Positions 14,902 through 23,553 of a stretch of DNA of 32,164 bases are shown here, one piece after another. The stretch is from assembly GCA_035524275.1 (NCBI GenBank), contig DATKPC010000072.1:1-32164 (forward strand), read 5' to 3'. A program made the translations under genes and the position numbers. The notes under the pieces were generated by a model, which had not been told where the DNA came from, made no database searches, and was given only the letters and a program-made list of their open reading frames with translations. Origin of the DNA: DATKPC01 sp035524275 (GTDB lineage: Bacteria > Pseudomonadota > Gammaproteobacteria > Burkholderiales > Burkholderiaceae_F). The first letter of the stretch is position 1. Every line of letters begins with the position of its first letter.

Positions 14902-16574
14902 GCCGCGGCTCCGGGGCGGCAGCAGCGGTGGACGACGAGCCGCGCGCCGTTGCCGCACTCGCAGGCCTCGTCATCGCTGATCCGGAAGCTTTCCAGGCGC
15001 ATCGTGAGGAAGCGTTCGAAATAGGGGCGCAACGACCCTTCGATTGCGGCGCGGTCGAAGGCCGGCTTCACGACATGCGTGTCGCCGGTCGTGATCTCGA
15101 CGATCTTCCCGTCGCGGACGACGAGGCGCCCGCCCTTGAAGACGAGTTGCGGTTTCTCGAACATGCGCTCCCGATCCGGGTCGTCGCGATAGACGACGAC
15201 GTCCGCCGAGGCGCCCGCGCCGAGGTGCCCGCGGTCCGCGAGGCCCAGCGTGCGGGCCGGCGCCGCGCGCGTCATGATCGCGATCTCGTAGAGCGAGTAC
15301 TCGCGGGTCAGCGATCCGAGCGTCGAGGCGGCCCGCGCATCCGGGTCGATGCGCTCCAGCATCTCGTTGCGGAAGGCGCGGTCCATCAGCAGGCGGATCA
15401 GGTGCGGGTAGGTCGTGAACGGGGCGCCGTTGGGGTGGTCCGTCGTCAGGAATACCCGCCACGGGTCGCGCACCAGAAGGAAGATCTCCAGTCCGATGGC
15501 CCACTGCAGCGCGTTGACGAAGCTGCGGTCGCGGTAGCGGAACGGCACGACGCCGCAACCGGCGTCGCACTCGATGTCCATCACGACGCTCTTGTTCGGG
15601 CGGCCGAGGCCCGCATTGCGCCACTGCGACATGCTGTCGCCCGACATCGTGACGGTCTGCCCGAACATGATCTGGCCGACGTCGCAGCTCGCGTTCGGAT
15701 GCGTGTTGATCGCCTCCGCGATCCGCGCCGCTGCCGACGAGAACTTGCGGTCGCCTTCCGCGCCGTAGCTGTGGAACTGGATGTGCGTCAAATGGATCGG
15801 CAGGCCGTCGGCGGCCTCGATCGTCGCCAGTGTCGAGTCGACGTTCCCTGGGATGCCGAGGTTGCTGCCGTGCACGTGCAGCGCGTGCGGCACCTGCAGT
15901 TCATGGACGGCGCGTGTCAGCGCCTGCAGCACGCGCCTCGGCGTCACGCCGTAGTGGGTGTGCTTCTCGTCGACGTCGAGGCGCCGCTGGTTGAACTTGA
16001 ACGCGCTGATGCCGCCGGGGTTGACGACCTTGATCGCGATCGCCTGCGACGCGTCCAGCGTCCAGGCCACGTAGTCGTTGATCTTCTCCTGCGGCTCGCC
16101 GGCCGCGAGCATGCGCAGCAGGAAATCGTCGTTGCCGAGCAGCGCGTACGCGCCTTTGTCGACGATCGGCGTGTCGCCCATCTCCAGGTGCGTCTGGCGC
16201 GCGTTGACCGGCAGCATCGCCGGCTCGAAGCACATCGTGTAGCCCATCTCCGCATAGCGGTAGCCGGTCGCCAGCGTGCTGGGAGCCGCGCGGCCGCAAC
16301 AGGCCCGCAGCATCTCGTCGCGGGCGTAGGCGCTCGTGCGGTGGTCCTCCGGAAGCAGCAGGCGGGCGAGGTTGACCTTGCCGCCGCCGATGTGCGTGTG
16401 CATGTCGATCGCGCCGGCCATGACGACCGCGCCGCCGACGTCGATCGTCCGCCCGCCGGCGCCCGGACCCGGATCCGCGACGATCCGGCCGTCATCGAAG
16501 CAGACGTCGCGGACGACCCCGTCGATTCCGTTCGCCGGGTCGAACACGCGTCCGCCGGCAAGCCGCGTCAGCAT
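14898..16574 (-). CDS. fhcA: Formyltransferase/hydrolase complex subunit A (formylmethanofuran hydrolase)
   Basis: A 558-residue amidohydrolase-superfamily protein, the catalytic hydrolase of Fhc that frees formate from formyl-methylofuran. His59 and His61 of DMHTHIGGGKVN are metal ligands. AIKVVNPGG carries the likely carboxylated Lys. HVHGSNLG, HIQFHSYG and the catalytic Asp of TTDHPNGAPF complete the binuclear site. The C-terminal part (SADVVVYRDD, LVFKGGRLVVRDGKIVE) is the usual amidohydrolase beta-sandwich. It ends with a Cys-containing tail (ACECGNG, HRCC) that could be checked for metal binding. It lies 24 bp after fhcB and overlaps fhcD by 4 bp. Confidence 0.97.
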   Translation of the reverse strand: MLTRLAGGRVFDPANGIDGVVRDVCFDDGRIVADPGPGAGGRTIDVGGAVVMAGAIDMHTHIGGGKVNLARLLLPEDHRTSAYARDEMLRACCGRAAPSTLATGYRYAEMGYTMCFEPAMLPVNARQTHLEMGDTPIVDKGAYALLGNDDFLLRMLAAGEPQEKINDYVAWTLDASQAIAIKVVNPGGISAFKFNQRRLDVDEKHTHYGVTPRRVLQALTRAVHELQVPHALHVHGSNLGIPGNVDSTLATIEAADGLPIHLTHIQFHSYGAEGDRKFSSAAARIAEAINTHPNASCDVGQIMFGQTVTMSGDSMSQWRNAGLGRPNKSVVMDIECDAGCGVVPFRYRDRSFVNALQWAIGLEIFLLVRDPWRVFLTTDHPNGAPFTTYPHLIRLLMDRAFRNEMLERIDPDARAASTLGSLTREYSLYEIAIMTRAAPARTLGLADRGHLGAGASADVVVYRDDPDRERMFEKPQLVFKGGRLVVRDGKIVEITTGDTHVVKPAFDRAAIEGSLRPYFERFLTMRLESFRISDDEACECGNGARLVVHRCCRPGAAA

Positions 16575-16598
16575 CGCGGGCCTCCGTTCGCCGTGCCG

Positions 16599-17912
16599 TC
16601 AGATCCGCTGTCGGATGCCATCGAGGACCTCCGCGGCGCGCGGCAATGAACTGGGGCGGCAGGCCGCGAGCCGCAGCGTGACGACCTTGTCGACGCGGAC
16701 GAGGTGTCCCGCGTGGTCGATGCCCGGCGTTCCCACCGGGATCGCCACGTCGCAGTCCGCCGCGGCAACCTGGTCGTGGCTGCCGATCATGATGGTCGGC
16801 AGCGCCGTCTTCGGGGGCGCCTGGACGCCCAGCGTTGCGATCCACAGCAGGGCATCGACCTCGCCGCCCTGCAGCATGCGGCGGCCGTCGTGAAGCCAGG
16901 GTTCGAACCGCGGCTTGCCGCTGGCGAAGCTCGTGCGGAACGGCAGCCCCGTCTGCCACAGCGAGACGGCGTCCGCCGTGAAGTCGCCGTCGGTGCCCCC
17001 CAAGGGCAGTGCGGCGCAGCGCGTCGTGGCGTTGAGTTCGGCGACCAGTCGCGCGATCGCCTGCACCGCAAGCTCCGCATGCGCGACCTCGAGGTCCGGC
17101 GCGGCCCAGGTGACGACGCCATAGCGCGCGCCGCGAAGCAGTTCAACGACCGCGCGCAGGCGTTCGAGCGGGATGCCGGCGACCTGCGCGGCGTGGATCG
17201 GTCGTTTCGCGGCGATCGCCGCGAGGCCCGCCACGACGTCGTGAAGTTGCGTGGCGTCGACTTCGATGCGCAGCGTGGCGGCAGGGCCGGTCGACGGGTT
17301 CGGCCCGCGCCCGACGACGACGATGCGGCGCTCGGCGGCGGCGAGGCCGACCAGCGAATCCGCCGGACCGAGGATGCGTTCGAACAGGCGCGGGAATCGG
17401 GCTTCGGCACGGGCGCCGATGACGACGACGACGTCGGCGCGGTTGCGTGCCTCCGCGAGCGTCGTCGAGACCCAGCCGCGGTCCTGGAACGCGAGCAGAT
17501 TGCGGAATTTCGCCGGCGAGTTCATGTGATCCACGACGGCGCCGCAGCGGTCGGCCAGCGCCAGCGCCGCGCGCGCGCCGGCCACGTCGGTGGCGAGTCC
17601 CGAGATCAGCGGCAGCGCCGCGTCGCGAAGTATCGAGGCGGACGCGGCGATGGCGTCGTCCAGCGATGCCGACCGGCCCTTGATGCGCGGACTCGCGCGT
17701 TCGGCGAGTGCTTGTGATCCTGCGCGAGCGAACCCGTCACGGCTGGTCGCGCACCCGCGGGCGCGAACGTCGATGGACGACTCGCGCGCACTGACGGCGA
17801 CGTCGTCGCAGAGCAGCCCGCAGAACGGGCAGGTGACGGGGACGTCGCCCTCGGCGGAATCCTGGTCGATCCCGGTTGACGAGGCCGGGACGGGCGGCGT
17901 CGAGGTCATCAT
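16599..17912 (-). CDS. fhcB: Formyltransferase/hydrolase complex subunit B (FwdB-like)
   Basis: A protein of about 437 residues from ATG 17912 (ATG 17909 is adjacent; the longer frame to 17996 is unlikely). It resembles the FwdB/FmdB formate-dehydrogenase-like subunit of formylmethanofuran dehydrogenase, but is regarded in methylotrophs as a non-redox subunit. Near the N-terminus CPFCGLLC is followed about 20 residues later by a fourth Cys in ARGCATS, the spacing of a 4Fe-4S site. The C-terminus has the molybdopterin-domain-like GTPGIDHAGHLVRVDKVVTLRL. A TACAAT (17922-17927) lies just upstream, so the leader may be very short or absent. It is the first gene of fhcBADC. Confidence 0.94.
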   Translation of the reverse strand: MMTSTPPVPASSTGIDQDSAEGDVPVTCPFCGLLCDDVAVSARESSIDVRARGCATSRDGFARAGSQALAERASPRIKGRSASLDDAIAASASILRDAALPLISGLATDVAGARAALALADRCGAVVDHMNSPAKFRNLLAFQDRGWVSTTLAEARNRADVVVVIGARAEARFPRLFERILGPADSLVGLAAAERRIVVVGRGPNPSTGPAATLRIEVDATQLHDVVAGLAAIAAKRPIHAAQVAGIPLERLRAVVELLRGARYGVVTWAAPDLEVAHAELAVQAIARLVAELNATTRCAALPLGGTDGDFTADAVSLWQTGLPFRTSFASGKPRFEPWLHDGRRMLQGGEVDALLWIATLGVQAPPKTALPTIMIGSHDQVAAADCDVAIPVGTPGIDHAGHLVRVDKVVTLRLAACRPSSLPRAAEVLDGIRQRI

Positions 17913-18281
17913 GACGCGCGCATTGTAGCCATCCGTCATGCGGCGAGGCCGAGGCCGCATCGCACGATTGCGTTCGTCGCCGCACCCGACATGCAACGCC
18001 TTGCATATCCGTGCTCGCTCTTGAGCTTATCGCGCGCTTCATGTGCCGTGCGCATTGCGATGGGCGTCGCGCTCGACTAACATCGCGCCACGCGCCAGCG
18101 CGCGTGGCGCCGGCAGCGCCGCGAACGACGCGCGCTTTGCCACGGTCCGCGGGACAGGGTCCCCGGTTCTCCCGGTTCTTCAGTTCGCCCCGGACGGCCG
18201 CGCCTGCCTCGCGCGACCCGGTCGGCCGCACTCAGTGCCCATCCAGACGTCACGGACCGTCGTCCCCGCGCCTCCTCGCCC
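17913..18281. promoter_or_regulatory. Divergent control region between fhcB and mptG
   Basis: This 369-bp gap holds no convincing gene. For the plus strand, TTGCGA (18055-18060) and TAACAT (18078-18083) with a 17-nt spacer form a plausible promoter for the mptG operon. For the minus strand only a -10-like TACAAT (17922-17927) close to the fhcB start is seen, without a good -35. A strong hairpin lies at 18085-18110. Confidence 0.45.
18085..18110. repeat. 11-bp perfect inverted repeat at the mptG promoter
   Basis: GCGCCACGCGC (18085-18095) and its exact complement (18100-18110) flank a CAGC loop. It begins directly after the candidate -10 (18078-18083), so it spans the predicted transcription start. 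It could be an operator or a hairpin at the 5' end of the mRNA; there is no T-tract. Confidence 0.8.
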
Positions 18282-19388
18282 ATGCCAACGTCCGATCCGA
18301 CGACCACGCGCCATCGCGAAGCGGGCGCCCCGACGCGCGGGCCCGCAGCGGGGGTCGATGCGCGCGAGATCCTCGTCGAAGCGCCTGCACGGCTGCACTT
18401 GGGTTTCATCGACCTGCACGGCGGCCTGGGACGGCGTTACGGCAGCGTGGGCGTCGCGATCGACGGCTTCGGCGTGCGACTGCGCGTCGAGCGGGCGCCG
18501 CGCCCCACCGGCAGCGTCGAGGACGTCGCGGTCGCCGGTCCGGGCGCCGAGCGGATGCGGCGCCTCGCCGAGCGCTTCCTGCTGCAGGCCGACGCGTGGG
18601 CCGAGTCGCTCGGCACGGCCGCCGCTTTTCGTGACGCGCGCCGGCGGTCGATCGTCAACATGACGATCGACGAGTGCGTTCCCGACCACGTCGGGCTGGG
18701 TTCCGGCACGCAGGCCGCGCTGGCGTGCGGCGCGGCGCTGTCGGAGGCGTTCGGCCTCGGGATCGCGACGCGCACGGTGGCCGCGATGACCGAACGCGGC
18801 GCGCGCTCCGGCATCGGCGTCGGCGTCTTCGAGCACGGCGGCTTCGTCGTCGACGGAGGCCATGCACCGGGCTCGGCCGAGCCGCCGCCGGTCGTGAGTC
18901 GCCTGTCCTTCCCGCCGGCATGGCGCATCGTCCTCGTCTTCGATCGCGACGGGCGCGGCGTCCACGGGGCCGCCGAGATCGAGGCGTTCCGGCGCCTGCC
19001 GCCGTTCCCGGAAGCGCAGGCCGAGCGGCTCGCGCGCATCGTGCTGATGCGGATGCTGCCCGGCCTCGCCGAGGAGCGCCTGGAGGAATTCGGCGCCGCG
19101 GTGGCCGAAATGCAGGACCGGATCGGCGACCATTTCGCCGCCGCGCAGGGCGGGCGCTTCGCCAGCGCGCACGTCGCGCGTTGCCTGCAGGCGGCTCGCG
19201 ACGCCGGCGTCCTTGCGAGCGGGCAGAGCTCGTGGGGGCCGACCGGATTTGCCGTCGTCGACAGCGATGCCGCGGCACAGGAACTGGCCGAGCGCATGCG
19301 CCGCGCGTTGCCGGACGGCGGCGCGCGAGGGGTCGACCTTCGCGTCGTTCGCGGGCGCAACCGTGGCGCCCGGCGCGGCGGTGCGTGA
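18282..19388 (+). CDS. mptG: Beta-ribofuranosylaminobenzene 5'-phosphate synthase
   Basis: A 368-residue GHMP-kinase-fold enzyme that joins 4-hydroxybenzoate or p-aminobenzoate with PRPP, the first committed step toward the H4MPT side chain. Diagnostic segments are APARLHLGFIDLHG, the glycine-rich DHVGLGSGTQAALACG, ARSGIGVGVFEHGGFVVDGGH, FPPAWRIVLVFDRDGRGVHG and GQSSWGPTGFAVV. About 30 residues precede the conserved part, and no clear ribosome-binding site is visible for ATG 18282, so the exact start is not certain. It heads the plus-strand H4MPT cluster; mtdB follows after 78 bp. Confidence 0.94.
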   Translation: MPTSDPTTTRHREAGAPTRGPAAGVDAREILVEAPARLHLGFIDLHGGLGRRYGSVGVAIDGFGVRLRVERAPRPTGSVEDVAVAGPGAERMRRLAERFLLQADAWAESLGTAAAFRDARRRSIVNMTIDECVPDHVGLGSGTQAALACGAALSEAFGLGIATRTVAAMTERGARSGIGVGVFEHGGFVVDGGHAPGSAEPPPVVSRLSFPPAWRIVLVFDRDGRGVHGAAEIEAFRRLPPFPEAQAERLARIVLMRMLPGLAEERLEEFGAAVAEMQDRIGDHFAAAQGGRFASAHVARCLQAARDAGVLASGQSSWGPTGFAVVDSDAAAQELAERMRRALPDGGARGVDLRVVRGRNRGARRGGA

Positions 19389-19466
19389 CCGCGCCGCACG
19401 GCATCCCTTCCCACCGGCCATCCCGATCCCATTCCGTCCCATCGCCCATCCGGAGCAGCGACAGCC

Positions 19467-20366
19467 ATGGAAAACCCGCACATCCTCCATTTCTTCACGC
19501 CGACGAAGAACGCCAGTCCGTTCGACGTCAACATGGCCCTCGATGCCGGATTCGACGCCGTGGTGCCCTACACCAACGTCGTGCTCGACGACATCGTCGG
19601 ACTGACGCAGGACGCGATCTTCTCGCGCGGCCCGAAGGGCGTGAAAAGGACCGGCATCTTCCTGGGCGGGCGCGAACTGGATCTGTCGACCGACATGCTG
19701 GAAGCCGCGCGGCGCGCGATGGTGCCGCCGTTCGAGGCGTCCGTGTTCGCCGACCCGAGCGGCGCCTATACGACGGCCGCGGCGATGGTCGCGGCCGTCG
19801 AGAAGGCGTTGAAGCCGAACGTGGCCAGCCTGGCGGGACTGAAGGTCGTTGTTTTCGGCGGCACCGGTCCGGTCGGGGCTTGCGCCGCGATGCTCGCCGC
19901 CGGTGCCGGCGCGCGCGCGACCGTCTGCAGCCATGTCAGCGTCGAGCGCGCGCAGGCCGTCGCGACGATGTGTTCGACGCGCTACGGGCAGCAGGTCGCC
20001 GCGGCGCGCGCCGGCGATCGCGACGAACGGCGGCGCCTTGCCGCGGATGCCGACGTGATCCTCGCGACAGGAAAGGCCGGCGTCCAGCTTCTCGATCGAT
20101 CGGACCTGGCGCAGGCGAAGTCGCTGCTCGTCGCGGCGGACGTCAACGCGGTGCCGCCGGAAGGCATCGAGGGCGTGGGCGTGATGCACAACGCCGTGCC
20201 CCTGGAAGCCGGATCCGGCCGCGCGGTCGGCATCGGCGCGCTGGCGATCGGCAACGTCAAGTACAAGGTGCAGCGCGGGCTTTTCGAATCGATGATCAGG
20301 ACCGAGAAGCCGTTGTACCTCGATTTCCGCGATGCGTTCGCAAGAGCGCGGGAACTGCTCGCCTGA
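19467..20366 (+). CDS. mtdB: NAD(P)-dependent methylene-H4MPT dehydrogenase MtdB
   Basis: A 299-residue cytoplasmic enzyme that oxidises methylene-H4MPT to methenyl-H4MPT. The N-terminus ILHFFTPTKNASPFDVNMALDAG and YTNVVLDDIVGLTQDAIFSRGPKG are typical of the MtdA/MtdB family. The Rossmann motif is VVVFGGTGPVGACAAMLAA. VAADVNAVPPEGIEGVG and IGALAIGNVKYKVQ match the C-terminal part. Close linkage with mch, fae and mptG favours MtdB over the bifunctional MtdA. It lies 78 bp after mptG. Confidence 0.94.
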   Translation: MENPHILHFFTPTKNASPFDVNMALDAGFDAVVPYTNVVLDDIVGLTQDAIFSRGPKGVKRTGIFLGGRELDLSTDMLEAARRAMVPPFEASVFADPSGAYTTAAAMVAAVEKALKPNVASLAGLKVVVFGGTGPVGACAAMLAAGAGARATVCSHVSVERAQAVATMCSTRYGQQVAAARAGDRDERRRLAADADVILATGKAGVQLLDRSDLAQAKSLLVAADVNAVPPEGIEGVGVMHNAVPLEAGSGRAVGIGALAIGNVKYKVQRGLFESMIRTEKPLYLDFRDAFARARELLA

Positions 20367-20425
20367 GCCGGGCGGCGCGGGCGCTGCGGCGGGTCCGGCG
20401 TGGTCTTCGCGGCGTGGTCCGCGCC

Positions 20426-21574
20426 GTGTCGCCCATCCTCGTCGTCGGCCATTCGGCGCGCCAGTTGGCGCGCTCCGCGATGCGCGGCGGGCATCGGGTC
20501 ATCGCATTGGACCTGTTCGGCGATCGCGACTTGCGCGCCGTCGCCGAGACCTGGGCCACCGTGCGCAGGCGCACCGGCGGCATCGTGCGATTCGACGCCG
20601 ACGACCTGCTCGACGTGGCGTCTCGCGTCGCGCCTCCGGCGGCAGGCGGCGGGCTGGTTTACGGAGCCGGCTTCGAGGACGACGCCCGATTGCTGCGCGT
20701 GCTGTCGAGCGGCCGGGAACTCCTCGGCAACCCGGCCGACGTCGTCGAACGCGTCAAGGATCCGCAGGCCCTCGAGGCGCTGGCGAGCGCGGCGGGCATC
20801 CCGCACCCGGTCGTTCGCAACGATCCGCCGCGCGATCCCTCGGGCTGGCTGTCGAAGCTCGCCGGCGGCAGCGGTGGCGGTCACGTCGTGCCGGCGTCGC
20901 GCGCGCCGGACGCGGTCGAAGGCGGCCTGCGGCGCTATTTCCAGCGTATCGCCGCGGGCCGCGCGATCTCGGCGCTCTTTCTTGCCGACGGTCGAGACGC
21001 GCTGCTCGTGGGCTTGTCGGAGCAGTGGACGCGGGCGCCGGGCATCGATTTCGGGTTCGCCGGCGCGACGGGTCCGGTGGAGCTTGCGCCGGCGCTCGAG
21101 GGCGCCATCCGCGCGATCGTCGATCGCTTCGTCGGCGCGAGCGGCGTGCGCGGCTGCTGCAGTCTCGACCTGCTCGTCGACGGCGAACGCGTCGTGCTCC
21201 TCGAATGCAACCCGCGGCCGCCGGCCACGCTCGACCTGTACGACGATGATTGGGCGCGAGGCCTGTTCGATGCGCACGTCGCAGCCTGCCGCGGCGTGCT
21301 CCCGTCGGTCGCGCCCGGTCCGCGCGAGGCGCGGGCGTTTGCGGTCGTCTACGCGCCGCGGACGATGCGCCAGCCGCGTCGCTTCGCGTGGCCGGACGAC
21401 TGCCGCGACGTGCCCTGCGCGCCGGCGGGCAGGGCCGAGTTCGAGGCCGGCGCGCCGATCTGTACCGTGCACGCCGCCTCCGCCAGCGCCGCGCTGGCGC
21501 GGCGGGCCGTGGCGCAGCGGGCCGAGGACTTGCTGCAGCGCCTGCAGGACGCCGCCGCGCGGGACGCGGCGTAG
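20426..21574 (+). CDS. ATP-grasp protein of the H4MPT/methylofuran cluster
   Basis: A protein of about 382 residues from GTG 20426; GTG 20414 in the same frame is equally possible and neither has a good ribosome-binding site. The start PILVVGHSARQLARSAMRGGHRVIALDLFGD is a preATP-grasp Rossmann-like domain. LSKLAGGSGGGHV is the ATP-binding glycine loop, and VVLLECNPRPPATLDLYDD carries the Mg-binding Glu/Asn. Such enzymes ligate a carboxylate to an amine, and methylotroph clusters contain several of unknown substrate. Addition of glutamate to a C1 carrier is plausible. It sits 59 bp after mtdB and before mch. Confidence 0.82.
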   Translation: MSPILVVGHSARQLARSAMRGGHRVIALDLFGDRDLRAVAETWATVRRRTGGIVRFDADDLLDVASRVAPPAAGGGLVYGAGFEDDARLLRVLSSGRELLGNPADVVERVKDPQALEALASAAGIPHPVVRNDPPRDPSGWLSKLAGGSGGGHVVPASRAPDAVEGGLRRYFQRIAAGRAISALFLADGRDALLVGLSEQWTRAPGIDFGFAGATGPVELAPALEGAIRAIVDRFVGASGVRGCCSLDLLVDGERVVLLECNPRPPATLDLYDDDWARGLFDAHVAACRGVLPSVAPGPREARAFAVVYAPRTMRQPRRFAWPDDCRDVPCAPAGRAEFEAGAPICTVHAASASAALARRAVAQRAEDLLQRLQDAAARDAA

Positions 21575-21621
21575 CCCGCCGGCGCGAGTGGAGAATGGTC
21601 GTAATCGACGAGGAGACGGCG

Positions 21622-22605
21622 GTGAATGACGGAAAGTACGCGCTGGGTGCAGGGATCAGCGTCAATGCGGGCGCGGCGCCGAAGGTCGCGGGGCTCCTGG
21701 CGGACGCCGCGATGCTGCGGATCGCGAGCAGCGAGCTGCCGGGTGGCGCGGTCGCCATCGATGCCGGCGTGAACGCGCCCGGCGGCCTCGAGGCCGGCCG
21801 GCGGATCGCCGAGATCTGCATGGGCGGGTTGGGTCGCGTCGCGCTCGTCGCGAACGACGCCGCCTGGCCCCTTGCGGTCTCGGTGACCTGCGCCGAGCCG
21901 GTGATCGCCTGCCTCGGCTCGCAATATGCCGGCTGGAGCCTCGCGGCGGGCGAAGGCAAGGGGCGGTTCCAGGCCCTCGGGTCCGGGCCGGCGCGCGCGA
22001 TCGCGCAGAAGGAGCCGCTGTTTGCGGAGCTCGGCTATCGCGACCATGCGGCCGCGACGAGCCTCGTGCTCGAGGTCGACCGGCCGCCGCCGCCCGAGAT
22101 CGTCGAGAAGGTCGCGCGCGATTGCGCCGTCGCGCCGGCGGGGCTGACCTTCATCCTGACGCCGACGACGAGCCTGGCCGGCCTGGTCCAGATCGTCGCC
22201 CGCGTCGTCGAGGTCGCGCTGCACAAGGCGCATGCGCTCGGCTTCCCGCTCGATGCGATCCGCGATGCCGCCGGCAGCGCGCCGGTGCCTCCGCCGTCGC
22301 GGGACTTCCTGGCCGCGATGGGGCGGAGCAACGACGCCATCCTGTTCGCCGGCGTCGTGCAACTGTACGTCGACGGCGACGACGCGCGCGCCGAGGACCT
22401 CGCGCAGCGCCTGCCGAGCCGCGCGTCGCGCGACTACGGCAAGCCGTTCGCGCGCGTGTTCAAGGACAGCGGCTACGACTTCTACAAGATCGACCCGCAC
22501 CTGTTCGCGCCCGCCGCCGTTGTCGTGACCAACGTGACGACCGGGCGCACCTTCCGCGGCGGCGCGGTCGACGCGGCGCTGCTCGCGCAATCGTTCGAGG
22601 GCTGA
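21622..22605 (+). CDS. mch: Methenyl-H4MPT cyclohydrolase
   Basis: A 327-residue enzyme that hydrolyses methenyl-H4MPT to formyl-H4MPT. GTG 21622 is preferred to ATG 21595 because AGGAG (21611-21615) lies 6 nt before it, while the ATG has GGAG almost touching it. Family blocks are LPGGAVAIDAGVNAPGGLEAGRRIAEICMGGLG, AWPLAVSVTCAEPVIACLGSQYAGW, LGSGPARAIAQKEPLF and FTGVV-like ILFAGVVQLYVDG, then YGKPFARVFKDSGYDFYKIDPHLFAPA. Its stop overlaps the next start by one base (TGATG). Confidence 0.96.
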   Translation: MNDGKYALGAGISVNAGAAPKVAGLLADAAMLRIASSELPGGAVAIDAGVNAPGGLEAGRRIAEICMGGLGRVALVANDAAWPLAVSVTCAEPVIACLGSQYAGWSLAAGEGKGRFQALGSGPARAIAQKEPLFAELGYRDHAAATSLVLEVDRPPPPEIVEKVARDCAVAPAGLTFILTPTTSLAGLVQIVARVVEVALHKAHALGFPLDAIRDAAGSAPVPPPSRDFLAAMGRSNDAILFAGVVQLYVDGDDARAEDLAQRLPSRASRDYGKPFARVFKDSGYDFYKIDPHLFAPAAVVVTNVTTGRTFRGGAVDAALLAQSFEG

Positions 22606-23528
22606 TGCACGCCGCCGTCGTCGTCATGACCGACGCCGCGGGCTGGCACGGGCGCCAGCTGCAGCGCGCGTTCGCCGGCTTCGACCTGCAGACCCGTTTC
22701 GTCAGTCTCTCGGACTGCTGGTTCGAACTCGACGAAAAGCGCCCGTGGGTCGCGATCCCCGGCTTCGCGGACGCGCCTCCGGCGGCGGTCTTCGTGCGCA
22801 GCATCGAAGCCGGCACCTTCGAACAGGTGACCCACCGCCTGTCGCTGCTGCATGCGCTGCGCGAGCTCGGGACACCGGTCTACAACGATGCGCGGGCCAT
22901 CGAGCGATCGGTCGACAAGGCCATGACGACGTTCCTCCTTCGGCGTGACGGCATTCCGACGCTGCCGACGTGGAGCACCGAGCGCGCGCATCTCGCGCGC
23001 GGCGTCCTGATGCGCGAGACGTCGCGCGGCCATGACGTCGTGAGCAAGCCGCTCTTCGGTTCGCAGGGCAAGGGCCTGCGGCGGCTCGGCGCCGGCGCCG
23101 ACGTTCCGCCGGCCGACGAGATCGCGGGCGTCTGGTACCTGCAGCGCTTTCGCGATACCGGCTCGGGCGTCGGCAAGTGGCACGACTGGCGTGTCCTCGT
23201 GGCCGGGGGCATGCCGGTCGCCGCGATGCTGCGCCGCGGACAGACGTGGATCACGAACGTGGCGCAGGGGGCGCGCGTCGAGGTCGCGGATCCCGCCGGC
23301 CGCCTCGGCGACCTCGCGGTCGCTGCCGCGCGGGCCGTCGGCGCCGACTATGCCGGCGTCGACCTGATGCGCGACGAGAGCGGCGAATTCGTCGTCGTCG
23401 AAGTGAACAGCATCCCGGCCTGGCAGGGCCTCCAGCGCGTGGCGTCGATCAACATCGCCGGCGCGCTGGCAGCGGACATCGCCACGCGCGTGCTGCGCAT
23501 CGGCGGCCGCAGCGTGCTGCGGTGCTGA
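22605..23528 (+). CDS. RimK-like ATP-grasp ligase (methylotroph Orf5-like)
   Basis: A 307-residue protein. RimK-type ATP-grasp features are clear: VFVRSIEAGTFEQVTHRLSLLHAL, PVYNDARAIERSVDKAMTTFLL, the ATP-binding VVSKPLFGSQGKGLRRL, DWRVLVAGGMPVAAMLRRG, and the catalytic VVVEVNSIPAWQGLQ. Archaeal relatives add glutamate to H4MPT or F420. The standard place of this gene directly after mch in methylotrophs matches the Orf5 protein, for which a glutamate ligation in H4MPT biosynthesis is the leading idea. Translation is coupled to mch by a TGATG overlap. Confidence 0.86.
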   Translation: MHAAVVVMTDAAGWHGRQLQRAFAGFDLQTRFVSLSDCWFELDEKRPWVAIPGFADAPPAAVFVRSIEAGTFEQVTHRLSLLHALRELGTPVYNDARAIERSVDKAMTTFLLRRDGIPTLPTWSTERAHLARGVLMRETSRGHDVVSKPLFGSQGKGLRRLGAGADVPPADEIAGVWYLQRFRDTGSGVGKWHDWRVLVAGGMPVAAMLRRGQTWITNVAQGARVEVADPAGRLGDLAVAAARAVGADYAGVDLMRDESGEFVVVEVNSIPAWQGLQRVASINIAGALAADIATRVLRIGGRSVLRC

Positions 23529-23553
23529 AGCGCGCACCGGATGTGCCGTCCCG

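Noticed and set aside
14928..16649. Plus-strand frame opposite fhcA
   Set aside because: Antisense shadow of fhcA, which carries all expected catalytic motifs.
18674..20413. Upstream part of the 966-codon plus-strand frame ending at 21574
   Set aside because: It runs out of frame through mptG and mtdB; only the part after about 20414 has ATP-grasp homology.
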